DNA of 64,000 nucleotides. It comes from Acidovorax sp. sif1233 (GTDB lineage: Bacteria > Pseudomonadota > Gammaproteobacteria > Burkholderiales > Burkholderiaceae_C). This document shows, one piece after another, positions 44,744 to 54,024 of this stretch. How positions within the stretch are numbered: position 1 is the stretch's first letter; each line of letters starts with the position of its first letter. The DNA is taken from NCBI RefSeq assembly GCF_019218755.1, contig NZ_JAHUWZ010000001.1:1054001-1118000 (forward strand), read 5' to 3'. Both the position numbers and the translations under genes were made by a program. The notes under the pieces were generated by a model. That model was not told the DNA's origin. It did not search any database and saw only the letters and a program-made list of their open reading frames with translations.

Positions 44744-47700
44744 CTACCAGCATAACGGCGCCGCCTCGCCACGCCAGAATATCCACCGCCGCGTCTCCGC
44801 ATACGGCGAGGTGCCGATGGAGTAGGGGTCCATGCCTGTCTCCAGGCGCTCCAGTTGCACCAGATAGCCGCCGTAGCTGGCCGCCCACAGCGTGCTGCCG
44901 TCGGGCGACGCCTCCATGGCGCTGATGGTGCTGCCGATGTGGTGGCGCCACAGCGGGCGGCCGTCGTCCCCGAGGGCGTGCAGGTAGCCGTCGGCATCGC
45001 CCAGCACCACGATGCCGGGCAGGGTGGCCGAGGCGTACACGCGGCAGCGTTCGTCCAGCGGCGGGGCGTCTTCGTCGCCCGCAGCCCCTTGCGGCGGCCC
45101 TCCGAGGGGGACGGAGCGGGTGCCGCCCCCGTACAGGTGGCACGAGTTGGCGAACAGGCGCGTGCCATCGTGCGAGAAGGTGGCGTGGTGCGGGTAGGAC
45201 GACAGCGTTTCGTATTCGGCCACCACGTTGCCCCGTGCATCGAGCAGGATGTGCTGGCTGTCCTGGTCGCCCACCGCGATGTGGCGCTCGTCCGGCGACA
45301 GGGCCATGTGCAGCATGTCGAGCGCCAGCACCGTGACCTCTGTGCCATCTACCCATTCTTCCTGCTGGTTCTTGGGCCAGGTGTAGGGGCCATCCTCGTC
45401 GAAGGTCTGGGGGTGCAGGCGCTGTACGCCGGGGCTCCCCTGACTGCCCTGGCTGGCCAGCAGGTAGATGCCCGTGGGGTTGCGCAGCAGCACGCGCTGG
45501 CCGTCGTTGAAGGGGATCAGTTCGTCGCAGCGCTGGCCCGGCGGGCCAGCCGACACCGGCACCTGGGGCGGCAGCCCTTCGTTGCCCTGGGGCAGTGCAA
45601 ACCGGGCGATCACCGGGCCGTCGAATCCGTCGTGGGTGGTGATGTGCTGGCCATCGCTCCGGGCAAAGCAGCGCCGGTTGGGCGAGCGGCCCAGGCCGTG
45701 CAGCGCGGGCAAGGGGGTGCGCCTCACGCCCTGCAGTTCCACCCAATGGGCGGCATCGTCGTAGGGCGCGCCGATGCGCGCCAGCACGCGGCCGTCCTCC
45801 AGCGCGAACACCGGGCCGATGAAGCTGCCCGCATCGGCGGCGCGCCGCACAAAAGCATCGGGGGCAAACGCAAAACGCTCGCGAAAGCGGTCGGCCAGGT
45901 CCTCGTCGGCGTGGGTGTTGACCACGCGGGCCAGTTGCAGCACCGTGGCGGCAGCCGCCTTGCGCGGGTCGGAGGGCAGGTGGCTGTCTTCCTCGGTATC
46001 GCCTTCGCCTTCGCCGTCACGGTCGCCGTCTGCCGGGTTGCCGCCGTGGCCTGTCTGCGCCTCGGCCGCATCCAGGGCGCGCTGGTGGGCGCGGATGGCG
46101 GCCACATAGCCTTGTCCGTCGGCCTGCCACTGGCCGGACAGGGCCATCAGCTCGGCGGGGAAGACCGCCGCATCGGGGGCATCAGGCGCCAGCGGCGGCG
46201 CGGCCAGCAGGTGCACGGCCGCCGCGATGCGCTGGGCCTCGGCCTGGCGGGCCTGTTCCTGTTCGTGGCGCGCGCGCACACGGGTCTCCACCCCGCCCGC
46301 GAAGCGCAGCAGCCGCGCGATGTGGTCGGCCGCGCCGCGGGGCAAGGGGGCGCGGGCATCGCTCTGGCGCTGTGCGTAGGTGAACTCCACCACGGCGGGC
46401 CCGTCCAGCGCGGGCTCCACATTGATCTGGTAGGCGCTGTGGGCGTTGTCTTCTTCGTCGCCGGGGGCGTCTTCGCCGTTTTCCCAGCTGAGCTTGAAGG
46501 CGCGGCCCCAGGGCTCGCCGCCGTGCATGCAGGGCTGGCGCGCGCCCACCCACACGTCGCCTTCCCACCAGCCGTTGCGGTCGCTGTCCCACCAGTCGTT
46601 GTAGCGCTCGGTGAACACGGGCAGGCTGGTGAAGTCCTCGATGCGTTCTGCGGTCAGCGCGGCCACCAGGCGCTGGTGCAGCGGGTAGCGGGCGCGGTGC
46701 TGGCCCACGGCCTTGCGCAGGTAGTCCAGCACGCCACGCCAGGCCTGCGTGCAGGCCCGCCAAGCCTCGGGGGCGGTGTCGGGGGCCAGGGGCAGCCACT
46801 CGCCGGGCTCGCCTTCGCGGTAGGCGCGGTACACCAGCGTGGGCCGCGCGGTGGTCGGCACCTTGCGGCCCAGGACGGCGGCGGCCAGGCGTGCCAGCAG
46901 CCCCTGGCGCTCGGGCACCTGCGACACCGACAGGTAGAAGTCCCAGGTCTTCCACACGGTGATGAACACGTTGTCATCGCGCTGGTCGCCCTCCGCGTCC
47001 ACATGCCGCTGGCACAGCGAAAAATCGGTCTGCCGGAACCATCCCGTGGCCGTGTGCTCCTTGGGGCCGATCACCGGCGTGTGTGTTGCGGCGAGGATGT
47101 TGCGCACGCTGACCGCTTCATCGGCGAACAGGCCCGCCTCCAGGGGCAGGGCGGCATGGATGTCGTCGCTGCCGCGCGTGGCGCTTTCGCCCGTGCGCAC
47201 GGCGGCCACCACGCGGGGCCGGTCGAGCATGCAGCCGATGCCATTCTCGCCATCGTCCGTGCCGTCATGGAACACGGGCGGGAACACGATGCCCGCGATC
47301 TCGCTGGAGAACTCCGCCCGGTGCGGTATGCCGCGCACCTCGTCCATGAGGAACTCCACCTGCTCGGGGCCGGTGATGTCCACGGGATAGGCATCCGTGA
47401 ACAGCGCCACCCGGGCCTGCAGGCCGCCCCGCACGGCGAGGCCGCCATGGCGGCCGTCGCCCCAGAGCAGGTCGGCCACCCGCAGCGCGCCCTGCACATG
47501 CAGCCGCTGGCCACCCACCACGGCGTTGCGCAGGCTCGCATCGCCCAGCACGGCCAGGTGGGCGGCGCCCCCAGTGCCGTCGCAGGTGAGCGCGCCGTCG
47601 ATCTGCAGGCACCCCTCGATCAGGATCAGAAAGGGCTGGCCCGCGAGGGCGGGGTGTGCCGGGTGCGCGCCGCCACCCTGCAGCAGCGTCCGCAGCGGGC

Positions 47701-47884
47701 TGCCGCTGGCCAGGGCCGCATCCAGGTGCAGCGCGGTCAGCTGCACGTCGCCCGCGATGCAGAGCACGGTTTCGGCGGCCAGGGCGGCCGGGTCCCGCGC
47801 CAGGCGCCCGGCGATCCAGCTGTCGGCGGGCAGACGGTCGGCCACATCGGCCAGCGTACAGAGTCGGGCGGGGGGCATGTGCAT
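44744..47884 (-). CDS. large uncharacterised protein with beta-rich N-terminal region and C-terminal propeller-like repeats
   Basis: I do not recognise this 1046-residue protein. It has no signal peptide. The N-terminal third (about 40-190) has short repeating beta strands (LQIDGALTCDGTGG, LHVQGALRVADLLWG) like polymer-forming or beta-helix proteins. The middle is Trp-rich, with NDWWDSDRNGWWEGDVW. An acidic linker (GDRDGEGEGDTEEDSH) lies near residue 610. The C-terminal 350 residues have WD40/PQQ-like blades (MALSPDERHIAVGDQDSQHI, MEASPDGSTLWAASYGG). A structural or scaffold role is plausible. It diverges from the deacylase gene by 101 bases and probably shares a transcript with the small membrane protein. 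Confidence 0.75.
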   Translation of the reverse strand: MHMPPARLCTLADVADRLPADSWIAGRLARDPAALAAETVLCIAGDVQLTALHLDAALASGSPLRTLLQGGGAHPAHPALAGQPFLILIEGCLQIDGALTCDGTGGAAHLAVLGDASLRNAVVGGQRLHVQGALRVADLLWGDGRHGGLAVRGGLQARVALFTDAYPVDITGPEQVEFLMDEVRGIPHRAEFSSEIAGIVFPPVFHDGTDDGENGIGCMLDRPRVVAAVRTGESATRGSDDIHAALPLEAGLFADEAVSVRNILAATHTPVIGPKEHTATGWFRQTDFSLCQRHVDAEGDQRDDNVFITVWKTWDFYLSVSQVPERQGLLARLAAAVLGRKVPTTARPTLVYRAYREGEPGEWLPLAPDTAPEAWRACTQAWRGVLDYLRKAVGQHRARYPLHQRLVAALTAERIEDFTSLPVFTERYNDWWDSDRNGWWEGDVWVGARQPCMHGGEPWGRAFKLSWENGEDAPGDEEDNAHSAYQINVEPALDGPAVVEFTYAQRQSDARAPLPRGAADHIARLLRFAGGVETRVRARHEQEQARQAEAQRIAAAVHLLAAPPLAPDAPDAAVFPAELMALSGQWQADGQGYVAAIRAHQRALDAAEAQTGHGGNPADGDRDGEGEGDTEEDSHLPSDPRKAAAATVLQLARVVNTHADEDLADRFRERFAFAPDAFVRRAADAGSFIGPVFALEDGRVLARIGAPYDDAAHWVELQGVRRTPLPALHGLGRSPNRRCFARSDGQHITTHDGFDGPVIARFALPQGNEGLPPQVPVSAGPPGQRCDELIPFNDGQRVLLRNPTGIYLLASQGSQGSPGVQRLHPQTFDEDGPYTWPKNQQEEWVDGTEVTVLALDMLHMALSPDERHIAVGDQDSQHILLDARGNVVAEYETLSSYPHHATFSHDGTRLFANSCHLYGGGTRSVPLGGPPQGAAGDEDAPPLDERCRVYASATLPGIVVLGDADGYLHALGDDGRPLWRHHIGSTISAMEASPDGSTLWAASYGGYLVQLERLETGMDPYSIGTSPYAETRRWIFWRGEAAPLCW
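45078..45114. repeat. family 2-like repeat fragment inside the large gene
   Basis: CCCCTTGCGGCGGCCC and CGAGGGGGACGG resemble the right-hand part of the family 2 elements at 37329 and 55578. It keeps the frame and encodes a low-complexity VPLGGPPQGAAG loop within the propeller-like region. Confidence 0.35.
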
Positions 47885-47985
47885 CGGTGCGGGAGGGGGG
47901 GGCGTCCGGCGGGCATCGTACACCGCGCCCTGCACGGTTCCTGCTTTGCGCGGACAATCATGTGTTGTCTTATCAATGGACCGCC

Positions 47986-48927
47986 ATGACACAGAATCCC
48001 CCCGCCTTCGAAGTGCTGCCGCGCGACCTGTCCGCCTACCGCCAGGGCAACGTGGGCATCGACTACGTGCACCGTTTCGAATCTGGCCAGCCCGGCCCCC
48101 ATGTGCTCATCAATGCGCTCACGCACGGCAACGAGATTTGCGGCATGGTCGCCGCCACGCACCTGCTGGACACGGGCGTGCGCCCGCGCATCGGCACCCT
48201 GACCATCAGCTTCGCGAACGTGGCGGCGTACGAGTCGTTCGACCAGGCGCGCCCCTTCGAAAGCCGCCAGCTCGTGCACAACCTCAACCGCATCTGGTCG
48301 GCCGGCGAGCTCGACGGCACGGACGAGAGCCCCGAGCTGCTGCGCGCGCGCGCCCTGCGCCCCGTGGTGGCCGCGGCGGACCACATCCTCGACATCCATT
48401 CGACCAGCCAGGACGTGGAGCCCTTCTGGGTGTACCCGGCCTACCCGCGCAACGCGGACGTGGCGCTGGCCCTGGGACGCCCGCCCGTGCACCTGGTCAT
48501 GCCCAGCGGGCTGGGGTCGGGGACGCCGCTCATCCAGCACGGCCGCCATGGGCTGGCCGACAGCCAGGGGGTGGCGCTGGTGGTGGAGTGCGGCCAGCAT
48601 TTCCTGCAGTCGGCGGCCGACATGGCGACGGCGGTGGCACTGGATTTCCTGGCGCACTTCGGCCTGATCGAGGCAGCTGCGGGACGGCCCGTGCCCGGTC
48701 CCCAGCGCCGTTACGAGCTGCTGGAGACCTGCATGGTGCGCACGCCCGGTTTCCGGTTCACACGGCCGGTGCAGGGGTTCGAGGTGTTCGCGAAGGACGA
48801 ACTCATCGCCACCGATGGTCCGCACGAGATCCGCGCGCTCTGTGATGACTGCACGGTGCTGATGCCCACGCGCGAACCTATCGTGGGCCGCGAGGCGGTG
48901 TACCTCACGCGGCCTCTCGCGGTCTGA
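47986..48927 (+). CDS. succinylglutamate desuccinylase/aspartoacylase-family (M14-like) zinc hydrolase
   Basis: The 313 residues have a carboxypeptidase-like zinc fold. HGNE in NALTHGNEICGM and the later His in ILDIHSTSQD are the expected zinc ligands, with a likely catalytic Glu in LVVECGQHF. Family members remove succinyl or acetyl groups from amino acids. The arginine succinyltransferase (ast) genes are absent, so a role in arginine catabolism is not supported and the substrate is open. It diverges from the large uncharacterised gene and converges with DUF924. Confidence 0.82.
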   Translation: MTQNPPAFEVLPRDLSAYRQGNVGIDYVHRFESGQPGPHVLINALTHGNEICGMVAATHLLDTGVRPRIGTLTISFANVAAYESFDQARPFESRQLVHNLNRIWSAGELDGTDESPELLRARALRPVVAAADHILDIHSTSQDVEPFWVYPAYPRNADVALALGRPPVHLVMPSGLGSGTPLIQHGRHGLADSQGVALVVECGQHFLQSAADMATAVALDFLAHFGLIEAAAGRPVPGPQRRYELLETCMVRTPGFRFTRPVQGFEVFAKDELIATDGPHEIRALCDDCTVLMPTREPIVGREAVYLTRPLAV

Positions 48928-48951
48928 GGGTCTTCGGGCGCCCCCGCCGGC

Positions 48952-49491
48952 TCAGAACGATGAGCCGGGCTGCGCGAGAAAAGCGGTTTCCTGCGCGGTG
49001 GAGCCGCGCCCCAGCACGGCGTTGCGGTGCGGATACCGGCCAAAGCGCGCGATGATGTCGCGGTGGCGCAGCTCGAACCGCAGGTTGTCTTCCAGGCCGG
49101 GCTGGTCGAACAGCGCCATCGCCTGCGCGTGGATGGTGCTCGACTCGCTGTGCATGTAGGGCATGTACGCAAAGGCGCGCTGGGCGGTGGGCAGGTCCCG
49201 GTCATGCCGGCCGGCCACCAGTTCCTGGGCGAGCGCCAGCGCCTGCGCGTCCTGTGCGAACGCCAGGGGCGAGCCGCGGTGGATGTTGCGGGAAAACTGA
49301 TCGAGCACCAGGATTTCCGCCAGGCGCCCGCGCGCCGTGCTGCGCCACGTCCACAGCTCGCAAAGGCGCGCGGCCTCCCAGGTGGCGCCGAAGCGTTCGC
49401 GGATGGTGGCGTCCAGTGCATCTTCCTGGGCGAAGTGTTGCGCGGGCGTGAGTTCTTCGAACCAGAAATGAAGGACGTCTTCAGCTTGCAT
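48952..49491 (-). CDS. DUF924 family protein
   Basis: The 179 residues match DUF924: the VLHFWFEELTPAQHF start, the WRSTARGRLAEILVLDQFSR segment, YMPYMHSES, and RFGRYPHRNAVLGR near the end. The fold is a helical TPR-like array; biochemical function is unknown. The start is at the ATG of MQAEDVLHFWF. It converges with the deacylase gene with only 24 bases between stops. Confidence 0.9.
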   Translation of the reverse strand: MQAEDVLHFWFEELTPAQHFAQEDALDATIRERFGATWEAARLCELWTWRSTARGRLAEILVLDQFSRNIHRGSPLAFAQDAQALALAQELVAGRHDRDLPTAQRAFAYMPYMHSESSTIHAQAMALFDQPGLEDNLRFELRHRDIIARFGRYPHRNAVLGRGSTAQETAFLAQPGSSF

Positions 49492-49615
49492 GGGGCGTTC
49501 TCTGGATGAAATGGGCAGCAGGCGCCGGAGCGTGGTGCCTGGGATGCTATGGATGCAATGCGCGCATGTTCGCCGCAGGCTTGGCAGGGAGGGTGCCTTG
49601 CAGTCGATGGCTTGC

Positions 49616-49843
49616 TTACTTGCCTGTTTCCTTGTCCAGGCGGATCTTGCCATCCCGCACGTACTGGTTGAACTGGTCGCGGGGAATGGCGGCCGAACCC
49701 ACGGCGTCATTGTCGGCCGTCCAGCTCAGGGTGGTGCTGTCCTTGGCGGGCTCGATTTCCACGGGGCCCTTGGGTATGGTGAGCGGTGCGCCGTCACCCG
49801 GGGTGTAGGTAACGTGGCCTGCGATGGTGGCGTGCTGTGTCAT
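49616..49843 (-). CDS. small conserved-type protein of unknown function, 75 residues
   Basis: A short cytoplasmic protein of probable beta structure (HVTYTPGDGAPLTIPKGPVE, LSWTADNDAVGSAAIPRDQF). It is supported by GGAGAT before the ATG on the minus strand. No domain was recognised. It stands between the DUF924 and EamA genes on the same strand, with gaps of about 140 and 125 bases. Confidence 0.7.
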   Translation of the reverse strand: MTQHATIAGHVTYTPGDGAPLTIPKGPVEIEPAKDSTTLSWTADNDAVGSAAIPRDQFNQYVRDGKIRLDKETGK

Positions 49844-49985
49844 GCGATCTCCTTTGGCGGGGTGCCGCCGCAATACTGGTCGCTTCATTGGACCGCCAAG
49901 CGCGCCGCCGCGCTGTAAGACCATGCCGTGCATCGGCGCGGGCCATGGCCCAGATCCACCCATCCCGGACCCCTCGTGCCCGGTG

Positions 49986-50903
49986 TCAGGGCGGCAGCAC
50001 GGCCTGCGTGCGTTCCTGCCGCACCAGGTACAGCCCGCTGCCGATGATGATGGCGCCGCCCAGCAGCGTGGAATAGCCCGGCACGGTTTGCCACAGCACC
50101 CAGTCCAGGCCCATGCCCCAGGCCAGCGCCGTGTATTCAAACGGCGCCACCACCGATGCCTGCCCGTGCCGGAACGCCTCGGTGATCGCCAGCTGGCCCA
50201 GGAAGCCCGTGACCGCCAGGCCCGCCACCAGCGGCCAGTGCGCTTGCGCCACACCCACCCAGCGGGGCCAGGCCAGCGCCCCCGCGCCCAGCGCCAGGAA
50301 GGCCGTGGTCCAGAACACCAGGCTGGCGCTGGAATCCGTGCGGCTGAGCACGCGGCCCGTGATGGCCGACACGGCGTACCCGCACGCCGCCCCCAGCACG
50401 GCCAGCGCGCCCAGGGTGAAGAAGGCCTCCTGGCTCGGCCGCAGGGCCACGACGACGCCCACCATGCCCAGCGCGATCGCCACCCAGTGCGCGGCGCGCA
50501 CCCTCTCGCGCAGCACCACGGTCGACAGCGCCGTGATCAGCAGCGGTGCGATGAAAAACAGCGTGTAGGCCTCGGCCAGGCCCAGTTCCTTGAGCGCATA
50601 GGTGAACAGGCCCAGCATGGTCACGTTGAGCACGCCGCGCAGCAGGTGCAGGGGCCAGCGCACCTGGAGCAGGCGGCCCGCCTCGCCGCGCCACAGCACA
50701 TACAGCGCCACCAGCGGCAGCGCCGCCCAGCCGCGCAGCGCCGCCACCTGCATGGCCGGGTAGCTGGCCGACAGGGTCTTGAGCAGTGCGTCCATCAGGG
50801 AGAAAAAGCCTACGGCCGCCACCATGGCGACGATGCCGCGCAGGTTGCCCGTGGCCGCCGTGTGCGCCGCCGTGGGCGCGCGGGGGTTGCCGGCCTGCGT
50901 CAT
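49986..50903 (-). CDS. EamA-family (DMT superfamily) membrane transporter
   Basis: The 305 residues have about ten predicted membrane helices in two homologous halves, the two-EamA-domain plan of RhtA/YdcZ-like drug/metabolite transporters. Features: GIVAMVAAVGFFSLMDALLK in helix 1, a GVLNVTMLGLFTYALKELGL region, and PFEYTALAWGMGLDWVLW in the second half. Substrate unknown. The start follows a long non-coding in-frame extension that I excluded. Confidence 0.85.
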   Translation of the reverse strand: MTQAGNPRAPTAAHTAATGNLRGIVAMVAAVGFFSLMDALLKTLSASYPAMQVAALRGWAALPLVALYVLWRGEAGRLLQVRWPLHLLRGVLNVTMLGLFTYALKELGLAEAYTLFFIAPLLITALSTVVLRERVRAAHWVAIALGMVGVVVALRPSQEAFFTLGALAVLGAACGYAVSAITGRVLSRTDSSASLVFWTTAFLALGAGALAWPRWVGVAQAHWPLVAGLAVTGFLGQLAITEAFRHGQASVVAPFEYTALAWGMGLDWVLWQTVPGYSTLLGGAIIIGSGLYLVRQERTQAVLPP

Positions 50904-51102
50904 GGGCGGGCCGCCAGGTGGGAGCGGCGCGCGCGAGGTGCGGGCGCCGGGCTGCGGCAGGGCGGGGGAAAAGGCTGCGCGGGTGGGGTGTGCATGTGCG
51001 ATGCCGGCGGCATGCTGGTGGCGCCGCGGGCCCAGGTGGCTGAGAGCCAAAAAGTGTAGCGCACGCGCGGTGCCGGAAATGGCTGGCCCGGGCTGCGCCC
51101 GC

Positions 51103-51615
51103 TCAGTCCGGCTTGTGCTGCGGCCGGGTGCTGGCGCGCGCCATGCGGTCGTGCACCAGCGGCACGGCCCACAGCACCAGCAGCGCCAGCAGCGTGCTGA
51201 GCACGGCCGTGGTCTCCCGCCCCAGGCCCGCCGCGACCCCGATGGCGGCCGTGAGCCAGATGCCGGCGGCGGTGGTCAGGCCCCTGACCTGGTTTTCGGC
51301 GTCGCCCTTGAGGATGGTGCCCGCGCCCAGGAAGCCCACGCCCGCGATGATGCCCTGCAGCACCCGGCTGTTGTCCGCGGGCGCGATGCCGGCCTGCTGC
51401 GCGACCAGCACGAAGAGCGCGGCGCCCATGGCCACCAGCATGTGGGTGCGCACGCCGGCAGCCTTGCCCGCGTGCTCGCGCTCCCATCCAAGCAGCCCGC
51501 CCAGCACCGCGGCCACCGTCAGCCGCACGACGATGCGCGTGGCCTGCGCGGCGTCGGAGACGTCCGAAAACTCGGACGCCACGGCGGCGGCGATCTCCTG
51601 CCAGAGGTCAGCCAT
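51103..51615 (-). CDS. MgtC/SapB family membrane protein
   Basis: The 170 residues have about five membrane helices. The MgtC signature includes RLTVAAVLGGLLGWEREHAG, KAAGVRTHMLVAMGAALF and GVGFLGAGTILK. MgtC proteins affect growth at low magnesium and inhibit F-type ATP synthase in pathogens; many environmental members have unknown roles. It lacks the C-terminal ACT-like domain of the Salmonella protein. It stands upstream of the EamA gene on the same strand with a 200-base gap. Confidence 0.88.
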   Translation of the reverse strand: MADLWQEIAAAVASEFSDVSDAAQATRIVVRLTVAAVLGGLLGWEREHAGKAAGVRTHMLVAMGAALFVLVAQQAGIAPADNSRVLQGIIAGVGFLGAGTILKGDAENQVRGLTTAAGIWLTAAIGVAAGLGRETTAVLSTLLALLVLWAVPLVHDRMARASTRPQHKPD

Positions 51616-51861
51616 GGGGCGTGCCCCGGTGGCCGGTGGCGGGACGGGCGCTTGCCGCCGCGCGGCGGTGGCTGGAGGTGCGGAGTGTTGGCATGGTGGG
51701 CAGGCAGGTGGTGCGGCAGCGATGGTGCTGGTTCACGACTGTGCCGCCCGCGCCAGGCCGTGCCTACCGGCGGCGGGCGGGCCCGGGGGTAGGACGGTGC
51801 CGACGCGACGCCTGGCCACGCCATGGTGGCGGCCACTGAAATGAGGATGAAAATGCCATGA

Positions 51862-51903
51862 AGCGCTTGATGGAAAAGCGCCAATAGCTATGAAAATAGT
51901 AGT
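51862..51903 (+). repeat. dispersed repeat, family 1
   Basis: GCGCTTGATGGAAAAGCGCC is followed by AATAGCTATGAAAATAGTAG: the family 1 hairpin with its AT-rich core, in the 463-base gap between the divergent MgtC and quinone-reductase-like genes. Apart from this repeat I see only GC-rich non-coding sequence in that gap. Confidence 0.65.
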
Positions 51904-52078
51904 AAATGGCGTGGCGATGAACGGACCTTGGACCCCCGCCCGGAACCGGCGCCGTCCCTGTGCCACGGGCCGCTTGCACGCAAGGGTGGCGCGTGTCACG
52001 ATTTGCTCCGGGCCCCCCACGCCACCGTTTGCCCGGGCCGCCGCCACGGGGCAGGCGCGGCCCAGTGAGGAGTTCGCC

Positions 52079-52669
52079 ATGACCCCGCAGCGCATTGTTC
52101 TGATCCAGGGACATCCCGACGCGAGCGCGCCGCACCTGTGCCATGCGTTGGCGCAGGCCTATGCCCGGGGGGCCACCGGCGCTGGCCACGAGGTGCGGCA
52201 GATCGACGTGGCCGCCATCGACTTCGCGCTGCTGCGCAGCCAGCATGAGTGGGAGCTGGGCCTGCTGCCCGCCAGGCTCAGGCCCGCCCAGGACGACATC
52301 AGCTGGGCCCGGCACATCGTGCTGTTCTTTCCGCTGTGGCTGGGCGACATGCCGGCCCTGCTCAAGGGTTTTCTGGAGCAGGTGGCGCGGCCCGGCTTCG
52401 CGTTCACCACCGAGGGCAGCAACCCGTTCGGCCGCAAGGGGCTCACGGGCCGCAGCGCGCGGGTGGTGGTGACCATGGGCATGCCCGCGATGGTCTACCG
52501 CTGGTATTTCCGCGCGCACAGCGTGAAGTCGCTGGAGCGCAACATCCTGGGTTTCGTGGGCATTGCGCCGGTGCATGAAACGCTGGTGGGCAGCGTGGAG
52601 CAGTTGGGCGAGGACGGCGTGGCCAAGTGGACGGCGCGCATGCAGGCGCTCGGCGCCAAGGCGGGGTAG
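52079..52669 (+). CDS. flavodoxin-fold NAD(P)H:quinone oxidoreductase-like protein
   Basis: The 196 residues have the Flavodoxin_2 fold: IVLIQGHPDASAPHL start with the FMN/FAD phosphate loop, HIVLFFPLWLGDMPALLKGF (flavin-binding, typical of KefF/MdaB/NQO-type enzymes), and VVVTMGMPAMVYRW. Such enzymes reduce quinones by two electrons or regulate potassium efflux; no kef gene is nearby. GAGGAG precedes the ATG. The stop lies in a GGCGGGGTA triplicate microrepeat. Confidence 0.85.
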   Translation: MTPQRIVLIQGHPDASAPHLCHALAQAYARGATGAGHEVRQIDVAAIDFALLRSQHEWELGLLPARLRPAQDDISWARHIVLFFPLWLGDMPALLKGFLEQVARPGFAFTTEGSNPFGRKGLTGRSARVVVTMGMPAMVYRWYFRAHSVKSLERNILGFVGIAPVHETLVGSVEQLGEDGVAKWTARMQALGAKAG

Positions 52670-52687
52670 GCGGGGTAGGCGGGGCCC

Positions 52688-53470
52688 TCAGTCCTGCCAC
52701 GGCAACCGCGCCAGCAGGCGCTGCCAGTCTGCCGTGGGGCCCGTGGCCTGCGCGCCGTCCCCGGTACCCGGCGCGGGGCCCGCGCCGCCCTGCGGGGCCA
52801 CGGGCCATGGCAGCCCGCTTTCGAACGTCATGGCCAGGCCCGTTGCCGGGTGCGGCACCGTGAGCTGCCAGGCGTGCAGCCACAGCCGCTGCTGGCCCAG
52901 CCGCTCGGCCCACCAGCGGTTGAGCGGGCCCTTGCCGTGCGTGGCGTCGCCGATGATCGGATGGGCCAGGTGCTTGAGGTGGCGGCGGATCTGGTGGCGC
53001 CGGCCCGTGGTGGGCACGGCCTCGACCAGCGAGGCGCGCGTGGAGGCGAAGCGGGGGTCGCTGGCCTCGGGCAGCGTGAGCCGCGCCAGGCGCCGAAAGC
53101 GCGTGTGCGCCTCCTGCACGGCCGTATCGGCCGGCGCGTCGTCGGGCCGGAGCGCGTGGTCCACCGCGACGGCCTCGGGCGCCCAGCCGCGCACCATGGC
53201 CAGGTAGCGCTTGTGCGTGGCCTGCTGCTCGAAAGCCTGCGACAGCGCGCGCGCCGCATCGCTGTGCAGCGCCATCACCAGCACGCCGCAGGTGCCCTTG
53301 TCGAGCCGGTGCACGGGGAACACATGCTGGCCCAGTTGGTCGCGCAGCACCTGCATCACGAAGCGCGTTTCGCCGGCATCGAGCCCCGTGCGGTGCACCA
53401 GCCAGCCGGCCGGCTTGTAGACGGCCACCAGGTGCTCGTCGCGCCAGAGGATGTGCAGGGGAGGGTGCAT
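52688..53470 (-). CDS. RluA-family RNA pseudouridine synthase, probably TruC type
   Basis: The 260 residues have the RluA catalytic core: VFPVHRLDKGTCGVLVMAL with catalytic Asp (HRLDK in place of the usual HRLDR), KRYLAMVRG, and TGRRHQIRRHLKHLAHPIIGD. Length and the absent S4 domain fit TruC (tRNA U65) more than RluC/D. The Ala/Gly-rich C-terminal tail is extra. The start at MHPPLHILWRDE was chosen because the upstream extension overlaps the divergent gene's promoter. Confidence 0.85.
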   Translation of the reverse strand: MHPPLHILWRDEHLVAVYKPAGWLVHRTGLDAGETRFVMQVLRDQLGQHVFPVHRLDKGTCGVLVMALHSDAARALSQAFEQQATHKRYLAMVRGWAPEAVAVDHALRPDDAPADTAVQEAHTRFRRLARLTLPEASDPRFASTRASLVEAVPTTGRRHQIRRHLKHLAHPIIGDATHGKGPLNRWWAERLGQQRLWLHAWQLTVPHPATGLAMTFESGLPWPVAPQGGAGPAPGTGDGAQATGPTADWQRLLARLPWQD

Positions 53471-53579
53471 GGAAAGAAAAGTGGCCTGTGCCGCGGGCCG
53501 GGTAGGGAAGGCGCGCATTGTGCAGCACGCCGCGCGCTCTACACTGCGCCGATCCCGTTCATGCAAAGGATGCAGTGGT

Positions 53580-53915
53580 ATGTCGGCTGGAGACTGGAAG
53601 GACATGTACGCCGCCGCCGTGGCCGGCGATCTGGCGCTGGTGCGCTACCACATCGGTGCGGGCGTGAACCCCAACTACCAGCACCCCGAGATCCTGTGCA
53701 CGCCCCTGGTGGCCAGCCTGATCCACGGGCATGCCGAGATCACGCGCTACCTGCTGGCCCACGGCGCCGACGCCGGGCTGAGGTCCGACTTCGACGACAT
53801 GACGCCGCTGGAGGCCGCGCGCCGCCACGGGCGCACCGAGTTCGTGCCGCTGCTGCGGGCCCGGGGCGGCAAGGAAGAGCGCAAGCCGTTCTGGTGGCGC
53901 TGGCTGCCCGTCTAG
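53580..53915 (+). CDS. small ankyrin-repeat protein
   Basis: The 111 residues comprise about three ankyrin repeats: DMYAAAVAGDLALVRYHIGAG, the CTPLVASLIHGHAEITRYLL unit, and DMTPLEAARRHGRTEFVPLL. There is no signal peptide or membrane segment, so it is likely a cytoplasmic binding module; the partner is unknown. A short C-terminal RKPFWWRWLPV tail is Trp-rich. The ATG has AAAGGA nine bases upstream. Confidence 0.8.
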   Translation: MSAGDWKDMYAAAVAGDLALVRYHIGAGVNPNYQHPEILCTPLVASLIHGHAEITRYLLAHGADAGLRSDFDDMTPLEAARRHGRTEFVPLLRARGGKEERKPFWWRWLPV

Positions 53916-54024
53916 CGGCGCCGGTCAGCCGCCGGCGGCGGCGAAGGGGCCCGCCGATCCGCGTGCGGCGGCCGCGTCCGGATGCCAGGACTGTCTGCCC
54001 GCCGCTGGCGGCCTTCCAAGGTCT

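Noticed and set aside
44855..47989. A 1044-codon open frame antisense to the large uncharacterised gene
   Set aside because: Its composition (mostly His, Gly, Ala, Val, Arg) is that of a shadow frame. The minus-strand reading has mixed, protein-like composition with Trp, Tyr and structured motifs, and a plausible start.
51616..52078. A small protein gene in the gap between the MgtC and quinone-reductase-like genes
   Set aside because: Short open frames exist, but none has a ribosome site, domain or protein-like composition; the family 1 repeat takes up part of the gap.
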